Shown here: positions 43,790 through 52,152 of the stretch, one piece after another
How the letters are laid out: each line of letters opens with the position of its first letter
Numbering within the stretch: the stretch's first letter is position 1
Assembly: GCA_028714035.1 (NCBI GenBank)
Contig: JAQTNA010000004.1
Span: 1 to 64,000 of the forward strand
From: Rhodocyclaceae bacterium
Lineage (GTDB): Bacteria > Pseudomonadota > Gammaproteobacteria > Burkholderiales > Rhodocyclaceae
Direction: 5' to 3'
Length of the DNA: 64,000 bases
Program-made: the position numbers and the translations under genes
The notes under the pieces: generated by a model
The model's database searches: none
What the model was told of the DNA's origin: nothing
Seen by the model: only the letters and a program-made list of their open reading frames with translations

Positions 43790-44724
43790 TCGTAACCTGT
43801 GCAACCGAAAGCCATCTGAGCGCCTAGATCGTCCAGGAGCTTGAGGGCGCCTACAGGGACGATGCGGCCGATGCGGGTGAGCGGCAGGGACAGGTGCTGC
43901 GCCAGGGCCAGGATGTCGGCCTGCTTTCCGGGCGGGGCGGTGAAGGCCAGTTCGTAGTCGTCACCGCCGGCAACGAGACAGGTCCGGGCCAACTCGGGGT
44001 CGTCCGTGGCGGCGAGAACCGGCGCCCAGGGCAGGGCGGCGTCCTCGATTTCGGCGCCGCAGCCCGACTCTTCCAGGATGTGCCCCAGGTCGGCGAAAAG
44101 CCCGTCGGAGACGTCAATCGCCGCCGAGGCGATGCCCCGCAGGGCCAGGCCCAGGGCCACCCGGGGCTGGGGCCGGGTGAGGGCCGCAATGCAGGCGGAG
44201 GACTGTTTCAGGACGGTACGGCCCTGAAGATGGGCCAGGCCCAGGGCGGCCAGGCCCGGCGCGCCAGAGACCCAGATTTCATCCCCAGGATGGGCGCCCG
44301 AGCGACGCAGCGCCTGGCCCCGGGGCACTTCCCCCAGGATGGTGGGCGCAAGGTTCAGCGGCCCGCGGGTGGTGTCGCCGCCGATCACATCCACGCCGAA
44401 GGCTTCGGCACAGGCGAAGAAGCCTTGGGCAAAGGACGCCACCCAGGCCTCGTCCGCCTCGGGCAGGCTGGCCGCGAGGAGGGCCCAGCGCGGCTCGGCA
44501 CCCATGGCGGCGAGATCCGAGACGTTCACCGCCAGGGCCTTCCAGCCCAGGGACTCGGGTTCCACGTCCGGCAGGAAGTGGGTGCCCGACACCAGCATGT
44601 CCGTGGAGATGGCCAGCTCCATGCCCGGCCGCGGCCGCAGGAGCGCCGCGTCATCGCCCACCCCCAGTTCCGTGTGCCGGGTAGGCCTGACGAAATGGCG
44701 GCGGATCAGTTCGAATTCGCCCAT
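43777..44724 (-). CDS. thiL: Thiamine-monophosphate kinase
   Basis: A 315-residue cytosolic enzyme that makes thiamine pyrophosphate from thiamine phosphate with ATP. GVGDDAALLRPRPG, STDMLVSGTHF, NVSDLAAMGAEPRWALL, GGDTTRGPLNLAPTILGEVPRG and AIDVSDGLFADLGHI match the family, with the metal-binding aspartates intact. The upstream space (repeat 44725-44820) gives no ribosome site. It follows nusB as usual, but is cut off from pgpA by fic. Confidence 0.94.
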   Translation of the reverse strand: MGEFELIRRHFVRPTRHTELGVGDDAALLRPRPGMELAISTDMLVSGTHFLPDVEPESLGWKALAVNVSDLAAMGAEPRWALLAASLPEADEAWVASFAQGFFACAEAFGVDVIGGDTTRGPLNLAPTILGEVPRGQALRRSGAHPGDEIWVSGAPGLAALGLAHLQGRTVLKQSSACIAALTRPQPRVALGLALRGIASAAIDVSDGLFADLGHILEESGCGAEIEDAALPWAPVLAATDDPELARTCLVAGGDDYELAFTAPPGKQADILALAQHLSLPLTRIGRIVPVGALKLLDDLGAQMAFGCTGYDHFG

Positions 44725-44820
44725 GAGTCGAGAGTAAAGAGTCAAGAGTGGAGGGTGAAAGCATCCGCGCCGAAGGCGCGCAAATATTACTCTCGACCCT
44801 CGACTCTCGACCCTCGACTC
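44725..44820. repeat. Low-complexity GAGTCGAGAGT repeats between nusB and thiL
   Basis: GAGTCGAGAGTAA (44725-44737) and degenerate GAGT copies face three CTCGAC units in TTACTCTCGACCCTCGACTC (from 44787). The right part encodes the last residues of NusB ([11 protein letters not shown]). Confidence 0.65.
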
Positions 44821-45260
44821 GCCTTCTTCCCCGCCGCGTTCTGCTCGAACTCCGGGGCGCGGAGCAGGGCGGCCAGCTTGTCCATGACGCCGTTTACGTA
44901 CTTGTGGCCGTCGGTGCCGCCGTATTCCTTGGCCAGCTCGATGGCCTCGTTCAGGATCACCCGGTAGGGGGTTTCCGGCTGGTGCTTGAATTCGTAGGTC
45001 GCGAGCAACAGGATGGAGCGCTCCACCGGTGACAGGGAGTCGAAAGAGCGGTCCAGGTGGGGCTCAATGTCCGCCCGCAAGGCCGGCGCCTCGGACAGGG
45101 CGCCGCGCAGCAGGGTGGTGAACAGGCCGTGGTCCGCCTGGCTGAAACCGCCCGCTTCCATGAGGTGGGCTTCTATGGCGGGCGTGTCGTGGCCCGAGAG
45201 CTGCCACTGGTAGATGCCCTGGACGGCGAACTCCCGGGCCCGGTGTCTGGGCGAACTCAT
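44787..45260 (-). CDS. nusB: Transcription antitermination factor NusB
   Basis: A 157-residue cytosolic RNA-binding protein for rRNA antitermination, acting with NusE. The all-helical family pattern is clear: [66 protein letters not shown]. The last 10-12 residues come from a repeat and are not part of the fold. It overlaps ribH by four bases, the standard rib-nusB linkage. Confidence 0.94.
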   Translation of the reverse strand: MSSPRHRAREFAVQGIYQWQLSGHDTPAIEAHLMEAGGFSQADHGLFTTLLRGALSEAPALRADIEPHLDRSFDSLSPVERSILLLATYEFKHQPETPYRVILNEAIELAKEYGGTDGHKYVNGVMDKLAALLRAPEFEQNAAGKKASRGSRVEGRE

Positions 45261-45736
45261 TTGGGCGCCTTGAAACGGGCGAGCAACCGGGCCATCTCGA
45301 TGGCGGCCTGGGCGGCTTCCGCTCCCTTCACCGCCATGCGCACCAGGGCCTGGTCGTCATCCTCGGTGGTCAGCACGCCGTTGGCGATGGGGATGCCGGT
45401 CTGGAGCTGGGCGTCGGTGATGCCGCGGGCGGATTCGTTGGACACCACCTCGAAATGGTAGGTCTCGCCGCGCACCACGGCCCCCAGGGCCACCAGGGCA
45501 TCGAAGCGGCCGCTTTGGGCCATGGTCTTGAGCAGCAGGGGCAGTTCCAGGGCACCGGGGGCCGTGCAGATCACGATGTCCTGCTTCGCCACCCCCAGGC
45601 GCTGGAATTCCGCCGCGCACGCGGACAGAAGCCCCTCGCAGATGTCCTGGTTGAAACGGCTCATGGCGATGCCCACGGTGAGGCCCGTGCCATTCAGGTC
45701 GGGATCGAATTCAAGTATGTTTTCAAAACGTGCCAT
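45257..45736 (-). CDS. ribH: 6,7-dimethyl-8-ribityllumazine synthase
   Basis: A 159-residue enzyme of riboflavin synthesis that joins the pyrimidine and the butanone phosphate; it forms icosahedral or smaller shells. [57 protein letters not shown] (with the catalytic His) and [15 protein letters not shown] are intact. GGAG precedes the ATG. It lies after ribBX with a 173-base spacer that contains a repeat. Confidence 0.95.
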   Translation of the reverse strand: MARFENILEFDPDLNGTGLTVGIAMSRFNQDICEGLLSACAAEFQRLGVAKQDIVICTAPGALELPLLLKTMAQSGRFDALVALGAVVRGETYHFEVVSNESARGITDAQLQTGIPIANGVLTTEDDDQALVRMAVKGAEAAQAAIEMARLLARFKAPK

Positions 45737-45765
45737 GGTCTGGCTCCAAAATAAACAAGCAACTC

Positions 45766-45888
45766 ACCGCAGAGGCGCTTAAGACGCGGAGGACACCCCT
45801 GATTTAAAAAGCTTCTCCATCAGCCTCGACGAAACTGCCCTTCGTCATTGGGCTTTTGCTTTTCTCTGCGCCTCAGCGTCTCTGCGGT
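45766..45888. repeat. Dispersed inverted repeat, family R4 (CCGCAGAGGCGC type)
   Basis: ACCGCAGAGGCGC (45766-45778) faces its near-complement GCGTCTCTGCGGT (45876-45888), spanning most of the ribBX-ribH gap. Related CGCAAAGG-type copies are at 48782-48832 and 52027-52061. Confidence 0.65.
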
Positions 45889-45909
45889 TCAATTTGTTGG
45901 TTGTGGACG

Positions 45910-47019
45910 TCAAATCTCGTCGGGAGACTGGTAGCCGCACACTTCCAGATCGAAGCCGGTCATGCTCGGCAGCTTTTGCGGGCTGGACAAGAGGCGCATC
46001 TTGCCCACGTTCAGATCGCGCAGTATCTGGGCGCCGATGCCGAAGCTGCGGGGATCCCACTTGGCGGCGGGGCGGCCGGCCGCCTTCTTCTCGCCGAAGG
46101 CAGCGAGCACATCCTCCCCGGTTTCCGGCCGACGCAGCAGCACGATGACGCCCGTGCCGTGCTGCACCACCGCCTTCACGGACTGCTCGATGGAGAAGCT
46201 GTGGCGGCCACTGCCGGCATCCAGAAAGTCCAGCACGCTGACGGGCTCATGCACCCGCACCAGGGTCTCCTGATCCGGGCGGATGTCGCCCTTGGCCAGG
46301 GCCAGGTGCACTTCGCCGCTGCTCTTGTCGGCGTACGCGCAGAGCCGGAAGGCGGCGCCGCCGGCACAGACCACTTCCTTTTCGCCGACGCGCTCCACCA
46401 GGCGCTCGCTTTGTGAACGGTAATGGATCAGGTCGCGGATGGCGCCGATCTTGAGGTTGTGTTCCTTGGCGAACACCATGAGGTCGGGCAGGCGCGCCAT
46501 GCTGCCGTCTTCCTTCAGGATTTCACAGATGACGGAGGCCGGCTCCAGCCCAGCCAGGCCTCCCAGGTCGCAACCCGCCTCGGTGTGTCCGGCGCGCACC
46601 AGCACGCCGCCGGGCCGGGCCTGGATCGGGAAGATGTGTCCCGGCTGCACGATGTCCGCGGGCTTCGCACCACGGGCCACGGCGACCTGAACGGTGCGCG
46701 CCCGGTCGGCGGCGGAGATACCCGTGGTCACGCCTTCCGCCGCCTCGATGGAGACGGTGAAGGCGGTGTTGTAGGGGCTCTTGTTGTCCCGCGCCATGAG
46801 GGGAATGCCCAGCTGGCGGCAGCGATCCTCGGTCAGGGTCAGACAGATCAGGCCGCGACCGTAGCGCGCCATGAAGTTGATCGCCTCGGGCGTGATGTGC
46901 TCGGCGGCCATCACCAGGTCGCCCTCGTTTTCCCTGTCCTCCTCGTCCACGAGGATGACCATGCGGCCGGCGCGGATTTCCGCGATGATGTCCTGTATGG
47001 GGCTTAAAACGCTCGTCAT
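45910..47019 (-). CDS. ribB: 3,4-dihydroxy-2-butanone-4-phosphate synthase with a degenerate GTP cyclohydrolase II domain (RibBX)
   Basis: A 369-residue cytosolic protein. Residues 1-205 are an intact RibB: VDEEDRENEGDLVMAAEH, SPYNTAFTVSIEA, GHIFPIQARPGGVLVRAGHTEAGCDL. The C-terminal 160 residues align with GTP cyclohydrolase II in general pattern, but the zinc-binding run of three cysteines is absent, so that step must come from another gene. This variant is known in proteobacteria as RibBX. It leads into ribH and nusB and follows riboflavin synthase. Confidence 0.92.
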   Translation of the reverse strand: MTSVLSPIQDIIAEIRAGRMVILVDEEDRENEGDLVMAAEHITPEAINFMARYGRGLICLTLTEDRCRQLGIPLMARDNKSPYNTAFTVSIEAAEGVTTGISAADRARTVQVAVARGAKPADIVQPGHIFPIQARPGGVLVRAGHTEAGCDLGGLAGLEPASVICEILKEDGSMARLPDLMVFAKEHNLKIGAIRDLIHYRSQSERLVERVGEKEVVCAGGAAFRLCAYADKSSGEVHLALAKGDIRPDQETLVRVHEPVSVLDFLDAGSGRHSFSIEQSVKAVVQHGTGVIVLLRRPETGEDVLAAFGEKKAAGRPAAKWDPRSFGIGAQILRDLNVGKMRLLSSPQKLPSMTGFDLEVCGYQSPDEI

Positions 47020-47048
47020 TATGTTCTTGTCTCCTGCCTTGTTGTAAT

Positions 47049-47113
47049 AGTCGCGCAGCGACTCACGACGCTCCCCTCGCCCGCTTCGGGGAGAGGGGCG
47101 GGGGGGTGAGGGA
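47049..47113. repeat. Dispersed GC hairpin repeat, family R1 (copy 3)
   Basis: AGTCGC-gca-GCGACT followed by the C-rich/G-rich stem ending in GGGTGAGGG. It is almost identical to 11766-11830 over its full length and lies between ribC and ribBX. Confidence 0.8.
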
Positions 47114-47149
47114 TCTGCGCGCGGTACTCATTCCCGGATTCCCGTAACG

Positions 47150-47740
47150 TCAAACCGCGCCGGTGAGCATCCGTTCCACGTAACGGGCGATGAGGTCCAC
47201 CTCCAGATTGACCCGGGAGCCGGCCTGCAAACGCTTGAGGGTGGTCATGGCCACCGTGTGGGGGATGAGATTGATGGAAAACTCCGCGCCCTCCACCCGG
47301 TTGGTGGTCAGGCTCACGCCATCCACCGTGATGGAGCCCTTCCTGGCGATGTACTTGGCCAGGGTGGCGGGCGCCCGGATCACCAGTTCGTGGGATTCGC
47401 CCACGGCTTCGAAACGCACCACCTCGCCCACGCCGTCCACATGGCCGCTCACCAGGTGGCCGCCCAGACGGTCGTTCAGGCACAAGGCTTTTTCCAGGTT
47501 CAGTTCGCCGGGCGCATCCAGGCCCACGGTGCAGTCCAGGGATTCCCGGGAGACATCCACCTTGAAATCGTGGTCGCTGCGCTCGATCACCGTCAGGCAC
47601 ACGCCGTTGCAGGCGATGGAGTCGCCCAGGGCCACGTCGGAGAGATCCAGCCCCCCCGCTGCCACGGTCAGGCGCAGGCCCTTCTCGGCCGGCTGGATAT
47701 GGGAGATGCGGCCGACGGCCGAGATGATTCCGGAGAACAT
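47150..47740 (-). CDS. ribC: Riboflavin synthase alpha chain
   Basis: A 196-residue enzyme that converts two lumazines into riboflavin and a pyrimidine. Two lumazine-binding barrels are seen: MFSGIISAVGRI... GDSIACNGVCLTV... FKVDVSRESL and LGGHLVSGHVDGVGEV... GSITVDGVSLTTN... FSINLIPHT. The upstream leader consists of heptamer repeats without a ribosome site. It is the first rib gene here; ribD is not in the window. Confidence 0.94.
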   Translation of the reverse strand: MFSGIISAVGRISHIQPAEKGLRLTVAAGGLDLSDVALGDSIACNGVCLTVIERSDHDFKVDVSRESLDCTVGLDAPGELNLEKALCLNDRLGGHLVSGHVDGVGEVVRFEAVGESHELVIRAPATLAKYIARKGSITVDGVSLTTNRVEGAEFSINLIPHTVAMTTLKRLQAGSRVNLEVDLIARYVERMLTGAV

Positions 47741-47747
47741 GGATTTA

Positions 47748-47782
47748 GGGACTAGGGGCTAGGGGCTAGGGGCTAGGGGCTA
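47748..47782. repeat. Tandem heptamer repeat in the riboflavin synthase leader
   Basis: Four GGGGCTA units (47755-47782) plus one variant GGGACTA (47748-47754), starting eight bases upstream of the ribC ATG. It takes the place where a ribosome site should be. Confidence 0.85.
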
Positions 47783-47968
47783 GAAAGTTAGAGCGGCCAG
47801 ACGCCAGAATACCGCGGCCACGCTCGGCTAAGGGGCGGTATTGTAAGTTATTTCCCGGCCCCATCGCTCGAACTCCCCCATTCGGGCAGCTATTCCGTTG
47901 CCAACGGGGGGTGAAGTGCAGTCAATCGGCACGGTAGGGCGCATGGGACTTGAAGAACCGACAGGCAA

Positions 47969-47987
47969 AGTATATCCTGTATATACT
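47969..47987 (+). promoter_or_regulatory. vapBC operator/promoter
   Basis: Perfect palindrome AGTATAT-cctgt-ATATACT. TTGAAG (47950-47955) with a 17-base gap to TATCCT (47973-47978) makes a promoter inside it. Typical for VapBC self-repression. Confidence 0.65.
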
Positions 47988-48006
47988 TAATCAAAGGGGC
48001 ATGGAC

Positions 48007-48264
48007 ATGCTGACCCGAGTATTCAAGAGTGGCAATTCGCTGGCGGTGCGTATTCCCAAGGAACTTTCCAATTTTCAGGCATCGGAGGACGTGGAGATCG
48101 AGCGGGTCGGCAACACCCTGGTCGTTCGCCCCGTGGCGCGGGAGACTCTGGGTGACCTGATGGAAATTCTGGCATCCTTCCCCGAGAGTTTCATGCCGGA
48201 AGGGCGCGAGGTACACGAGCAGAAAGAGCGGGACTGGGGGGCGTTCGGCGGGGCGGAGGAGTAG
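48007..48264 (+). CDS. vapB: VapB-type antitoxin (AbrB fold)
   Basis: An 85-residue DNA-binding antitoxin. The swapped-hairpin start TRVFKSGNSLAVRIPKEL is the MazE/VapB signature, followed by VEIERVGNTLVVRPV; the acidic C-terminal half (ERDWGAFGGAEE) should block the toxin active site. ATG 48007 has AAGGGG at seven bases; an in-frame ATG at 48001 is too close. The toxin gene follows after three bases. Confidence 0.88.
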   Translation: MLTRVFKSGNSLAVRIPKELSNFQASEDVEIERVGNTLVVRPVARETLGDLMEILASFPESFMPEGREVHEQKERDWGAFGGAEE

Positions 48265-48267
48265 GCC

Positions 48268-48678
48268 GTGACCTACCTTTTGGATACCAATATCTGCATC
48301 CACCTCATGGATGCGCATCCGCCCCTGGTGGTGGAACGGTTTCGGCAATTGCGGGTGGGGGACGTGTTGATGTCCGTCGTTACCTACGCCGAACTACGAC
48401 ATGGCGTCGAGCGCTGCCCTAACGATGATCGAGCTCTGGCGGAACGGGCGCTGAGTCGCTTCGTTCAGCGTGTCCCGGTGCTGCCCTTCGATGAGCGTGC
48501 CGCGGAAAACTACGGGGTAATCGCCGCCGCCGTCCGCGACCGTCGCCGCGACGCCCTGGACCGCCTCATCGCCGCCCACGCCATTTCCGTCGGCGCCATC
48601 CTCGTCACCAACAACGAGGCGGACTTCAAGGATTATCCGGGGTTGGCCGTGGAAAACTGGGTCAAGTCGGCAGATTGA
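48268..48678 (+). CDS. vapC: VapC-type PIN-domain toxin
   Basis: A 136-residue ribonuclease toxin. The PIN acidic residues are in place: LLDTNICIHL (Asp6), TYAELRHGVER (Glu42), RRRDALDRLIAAHAI and VTNNEADF. VapC toxins usually cut initiator tRNA or rRNA. It starts with GTG behind GGAGGAG. Active-site completeness suggests a live module. Confidence 0.9.
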   Translation: MTYLLDTNICIHLMDAHPPLVVERFRQLRVGDVLMSVVTYAELRHGVERCPNDDRALAERALSRFVQRVPVLPFDERAAENYGVIAAAVRDRRRDALDRLIAAHAISVGAILVTNNEADFKDYPGLAVENWVKSAD

Positions 48679-48960
48679 TCTCGTGGCGGACTGCGCAGAG
48701 GAACACAAAGAAAACCTCAAGAATTATCTGACGGAACGCTGTCACAGCGTGAAATTCACCGGATTGGACGAGTCGCGCCATTGCTTTTGAATTCCTTTGC
48801 GGCACTTTGCGTCTTTTGTGCCTTTGCGTTGAAAGGCTTTTGCAAGTCATGCGTACGCCCCGAGCGGCACCCTCGGCGTTCTTTATTCTCGACTGTTTCG
48901 CGCTAACATAGCCCCCTCAAGCCATGACGCGGCAATGCCGCAGGCCTTACGGAGAAACCC
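48679..48960. other. Intergenic region between vapC and gshA
   Basis: 282 bases without a gene. It holds the perfect 15-base palindrome ACGCTGTCACAGCGT (48736-48750) and inverted CTTTGCG-type copies of repeat family R4 (48782-48832). Near the end is a -10-like TAACAT (about 48904) for gshA. Confidence 0.6.
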
Positions 48961-50256
48961 TTGGTCCCCCATCTCACCACCGCCCTGACCGGCCCGCTCC
49001 TGGACCTGGAGAAGACCTTCCTGGCCGGCGCCACGACCATCGAGCAGTGGCTGCGCGGCCAGTGGCTGGAGCACACGCCGCCCTTCTATGCGTCCGTGGA
49101 TCTGAGAAATGCCGGCTTCAAGCTGGCGCCGGTGGACACCAACCTGTTTCCCGGCGGCTTCAACAACCTCAACCCCGCCTTCCAGCCCCTGTGCGTGCAG
49201 GCGGCCATGGCCGCCATCGAGAAGATTTGCCCGGAAGCGAAGAACCTGCTGCTGGTGCCGGAGAACCACACCCGCAACCAGTTTTATCTCCAGAACGTGG
49301 CCCGGCTCGCGACCATCCTGCGCCAGGCGGGCCTGAACGTACGCATCGGCAGCCTGCTGCCGGAGATCACCGCCCCCACCGCCCTGGAGTTGCCCGACGG
49401 CCAATCCCTGGTGCTGGAACCGATTCAGCGCCTGGGTCCGGAGGGACGGCGCCTGGGCCTGGCGGACTTCAACCCCTGCGCCATCTTGCTCAACAACGAC
49501 CTGTCCGCCGGCGTGCCGGACATGCTGAAGAACCTGCACGAGCAGTTCCTCATTCCGCCGCCCCATGCCGGCTGGGCCACCCGGAAGAAAACCCAGCATT
49601 TCGCCGCCTATGACGAAGTAGCCGAGGACTTCGCCGCCATGCTGGGCCTGGACCCCTGGCTCATCAACCCCGAGTTCGAGGCTTGCAGCCAGATTGATTT
49701 CCAGGCGCGCCAGGGCGAGGAACAGCTGGCCGCCGCGGTGGACGCGGTGCTGACCCGGGTGCGCGCCAAGTACAGGGAATACGGCGTCACCGAGAAGCCC
49801 TTCGTCATCGTCAAGGCGGACGCCGGCACCTACGGCATGGGCATCATGACCGTGCGCGACGCCACCGAGGTGGTGGGGCTGAACCGCAAGCAGCGGAACA
49901 AGATGGCGGTGGTGAAGGAAGGCCTGCAAGTCTCCGACGTCATCGTTCAGGAAGGGGTGCATACCTTCGAGACCGTGGACGAGGGCGTGGCCGAGCCGGT
50001 CGTGTACATGATGGACCGCTACGTGGTGGGCGGCTTCTACCGGGTGCATACCGCCCGCGGCCGGGACGAGAACCTGAACGCCCCGGGCATGCACTTCAAG
50101 CCGCTCTGTTTCGATACCTACTGCTCCCTGCCCGACCCGGCCTCCTCCCCGGATGCGCCGCCCAACCGCTTCTTCGCCTACGGCGTGGTGGCGCGCCTGG
50201 CGCTGGTGGCTGCCGCCCTGGAAATCGAGCGCACGGCGCCCGCGTACAGCCTGTAA
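48961..50256 (+). CDS. gshA: Glutamate-cysteine ligase, proteobacterial GshA type
   Basis: A 431-residue enzyme for the first step of glutathione synthesis. It belongs to the PF08886 type, unrelated in sequence to the E. coli form: VDTNLFPGGFNNLNP, LVPENHTRNQFYLQN, FVIVKADAGTYGMGIMTV and VDEGVAEPVVYMMDRYVVGGFYR are typical. The start is TTG 48961 with GGAGA seven bases upstream; no better ATG is in frame. A toxin-antitoxin pair separates it from gshB. Confidence 0.93.
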   Translation: MVPHLTTALTGPLLDLEKTFLAGATTIEQWLRGQWLEHTPPFYASVDLRNAGFKLAPVDTNLFPGGFNNLNPAFQPLCVQAAMAAIEKICPEAKNLLLVPENHTRNQFYLQNVARLATILRQAGLNVRIGSLLPEITAPTALELPDGQSLVLEPIQRLGPEGRRLGLADFNPCAILLNNDLSAGVPDMLKNLHEQFLIPPPHAGWATRKKTQHFAAYDEVAEDFAAMLGLDPWLINPEFEACSQIDFQARQGEEQLAAAVDAVLTRVRAKYREYGVTEKPFVIVKADAGTYGMGIMTVRDATEVVGLNRKQRNKMAVVKEGLQVSDVIVQEGVHTFETVDEGVAEPVVYMMDRYVVGGFYRVHTARGRDENLNAPGMHFKPLCFDTYCSLPDPASSPDAPPNRFFAYGVVARLALVAAALEIERTAPAYSL

Positions 50257-50266
50257 GGCCCAGGCC

Positions 50267-50665
50267 ATGGAACTCTCGCCCGCCCAACGCTCCACAGTGG
50301 AACAACTGGCGCGCCGCCACGGCTGGCGGCTGGTCATGCTTTTCGGCTCCTCGGCGTTTGGGCAGGGCCGGGACGTAGACATTGCCGTACTGCCGGCATC
50401 GGCGCCGGACCTGGCCACTGAAACGCGCTGGCAGGCGGAACTGGCGGACTTGTTCGCCCCCTTGCCGGTGGACCTGGTACGGCTGAGGGAAGACATGTCG
50501 CCGCTCCTGCGCTTCGAGGTAATTTGCGCCGGGCGTTGCCTGTATGAGGCGGACGAGGGTCTGCATGATCGAGAATATTGGCATGCCTTCGCCCTCCATG
50601 CCGATGCGGCGCCTTACCGGCGCGAACTGCACAGCTATCTGAAGGGGGCTTTTCATGAGGCGTGA
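50267..50665 (+). CDS. mntA: MntA-type nucleotidyltransferase antitoxin
   Basis: A 132-residue minimal nucleotidyltransferase. The active site is LFGSSAFGQGRDVDIAV (GS with DxD), with a third acidic residue in PVDLVRL. Known MntA proteins neutralise HepT by adding AMP groups to its tyrosine. It follows gshA by ten bases and overlaps hepT by eleven. Confidence 0.88.
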   Translation: MELSPAQRSTVEQLARRHGWRLVMLFGSSAFGQGRDVDIAVLPASAPDLATETRWQAELADLFAPLPVDLVRLREDMSPLLRFEVICAGRCLYEADEGLHDREYWHAFALHADAAPYRRELHSYLKGAFHEA

Positions 50666-51083
50666 GGTCATCGAAAGAAAACTGCGTTTTCTGTCCTCCT
50701 ACGTGGAAGAGTTGGAGAAATATCTTCCGAAATCCCGTGAAGAGCGAAGCGGCCAGCACTTTGCCATCGAGCGCTTGCTGCAACTGCTGTGCGAGGCTTC
50801 GTCCGACATCAGCCTCCAGTTGCTCAAGGCCCAGGTCTTGAGCCCGCCTCCGGAAACCCATCGGGCGGTGTTTGCGGCAGCGGCCAAGCACCTGTCCATG
50901 CCCCTGCCCCTGGCGGAAGAACTCGGACTTGCCTGCGGCATGAGGAACGTAATCGTGCATATGTACGACGAACTCGACATGGACAAGATCATGGCGGCAG
51001 TCGACCTGGCGCCAGGTCTCTACAAAAGATTCGGGGCATGGGTTCTGGACCAACTGGACCAACTGGACCGACCGCCCGCATGA
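50655..51083 (+). CDS. hepT: HepT-type HEPN ribonuclease toxin
   Basis: A 142-residue helical HEPN protein. The catalytic motif RNVIVHMY (Rx4HxY) is intact, including the Tyr that MntA would AMPylate. Such toxins cleave RNA, in some cases tRNA. The stop overlaps the gshB ATG by four bases (ATGA), so toxin and glutathione synthetase translation are coupled. Confidence 0.88.
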   Translation: MRREVIERKLRFLSSYVEELEKYLPKSREERSGQHFAIERLLQLLCEASSDISLQLLKAQVLSPPPETHRAVFAAAAKHLSMPLPLAEELGLACGMRNVIVHMYDELDMDKIMAAVDLAPGLYKRFGAWVLDQLDQLDRPPA

Positions 51084-52018
51084 AACTCGCCTTCATCCTG
51101 GACCCCCTGCCTTCCCTCAAGGCATACAAGGATTCCAGCATCGCCATGATGCGCGCCGCGGCAAGACGCGGGCACGAGGTTCATGCAGTCATGCGCGAGA
51201 CGCTCTCCTGGCGGGATGGTACGGTGAGGGCCGGGGCGACCCGGCTGGAAATTCGGGAAGGAGACGACTGGTACTCTGAGAGCGAATCCGGCGTCGCCGC
51301 CCTCAAGAATTTCGATGCCGTACTCATGCGCCAGGATCCGCCCTTCGATCTGGAGTACGTGGCGGCGACCTGGCTGCTGGCGAGGGCCGAAGCAGGCGGG
51401 GCGCGCATCCTGAACCGACCGGGGGCCATCCGCGACCACAACGAGAAGCTGGCCATCTGCGAATTTCCCCGGTTCGCCCCGCCGACCCTGGTGGCGCGTG
51501 ATCCGGCCGACATCCAGGCCTTCATCGCCGAACTGGGGGACGTGGTGCTGAAACCCCTGGATGGCATGGGTGGCAGCCGCATCTTCCGGGTGCGCCGGGA
51601 TGACCCGAACCGGAACGTCATCATCGAGACCCTGACCCAGGACGGCACGCAAACCATCATGGCCCAGGCCTGGCTGCCGGGCGTCTCGGACGGAGACAAG
51701 CGCGTCCTGCTCATAGGCGGCAAGGTGGTGCCTTACTGCCTGGCCCGCTATCCGAAGGCGGGCGAGTTCCGCGGCAACCTGGCGGCGGGGGGCACTGGCA
51801 TCGCCCGGCCGCTGTCGGAGCGGGACCGGGAGATCGCGGAAACCCTGGCGCCGGCGCTGTCCGCCCGAGGCCTGTTTCTGGTGGGCCTGGACATCATCGG
51901 CGAGCATCTCACCGAGATCAACGTCACCAGCCCCACCTGCTTCGTGGAAATTACGCAACAGACAGGCTTCGATGTGGCGGGGATGTTCATGGATATGCTG
52001 GAGCAGGAATGCCTTTAG
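51080..52018 (+). CDS. gshB: Glutathione synthetase
   Basis: A 312-residue ATP-grasp enzyme that adds glycine to gamma-glutamylcysteine. FILDPLPSLKAYKDSSIAMM, FDAVLMRQDPPFDLEYV, NRPGAIRDHNEKLAI, VLKPLDGMGGSRIF, GGKVVPYCLARYP and LTEINVTSPTCFVEI cover the family from end to end. It overlaps the hepT stop, so it depends on transcription through the toxin-antitoxin pair. Confidence 0.96.
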   Translation: MKLAFILDPLPSLKAYKDSSIAMMRAAARRGHEVHAVMRETLSWRDGTVRAGATRLEIREGDDWYSESESGVAALKNFDAVLMRQDPPFDLEYVAATWLLARAEAGGARILNRPGAIRDHNEKLAICEFPRFAPPTLVARDPADIQAFIAELGDVVLKPLDGMGGSRIFRVRRDDPNRNVIIETLTQDGTQTIMAQAWLPGVSDGDKRVLLIGGKVVPYCLARYPKAGEFRGNLAAGGTGIARPLSERDREIAETLAPALSARGLFLVGLDIIGEHLTEINVTSPTCFVEITQQTGFDVAGMFMDMLEQECL

Positions 52019-52026
52019 AAAACCTC

Positions 52027-52061
52027 ACCGCAAAGGCGCAAAGGCGCAAAGGTTCGCAAAG
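52027..52061. repeat. CGCAAAGG tandem repeat (family R4 relative)
   Basis: CGCAAAGG three times (52029-52052) and a partial fourth unit, just after the gshB stop. Confidence 0.75.
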
Positions 52062-52152
52062 AGAACCCGAGCTTTATCCTGCGAAGCATTGTTTCCTTGG
52101 ACGAAAATCTGGATATTCCTTTGCGCCCCCGTATCGAGCACGGGGCAGGCTT

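Noticed and set aside
47741-47949. FMN riboswitch before riboflavin synthase, or in the ribBX leader
   Set aside because: None of the conserved RFN blocks can be found; the leader is a heptamer repeat and a small inverted repeat (47808-47842).
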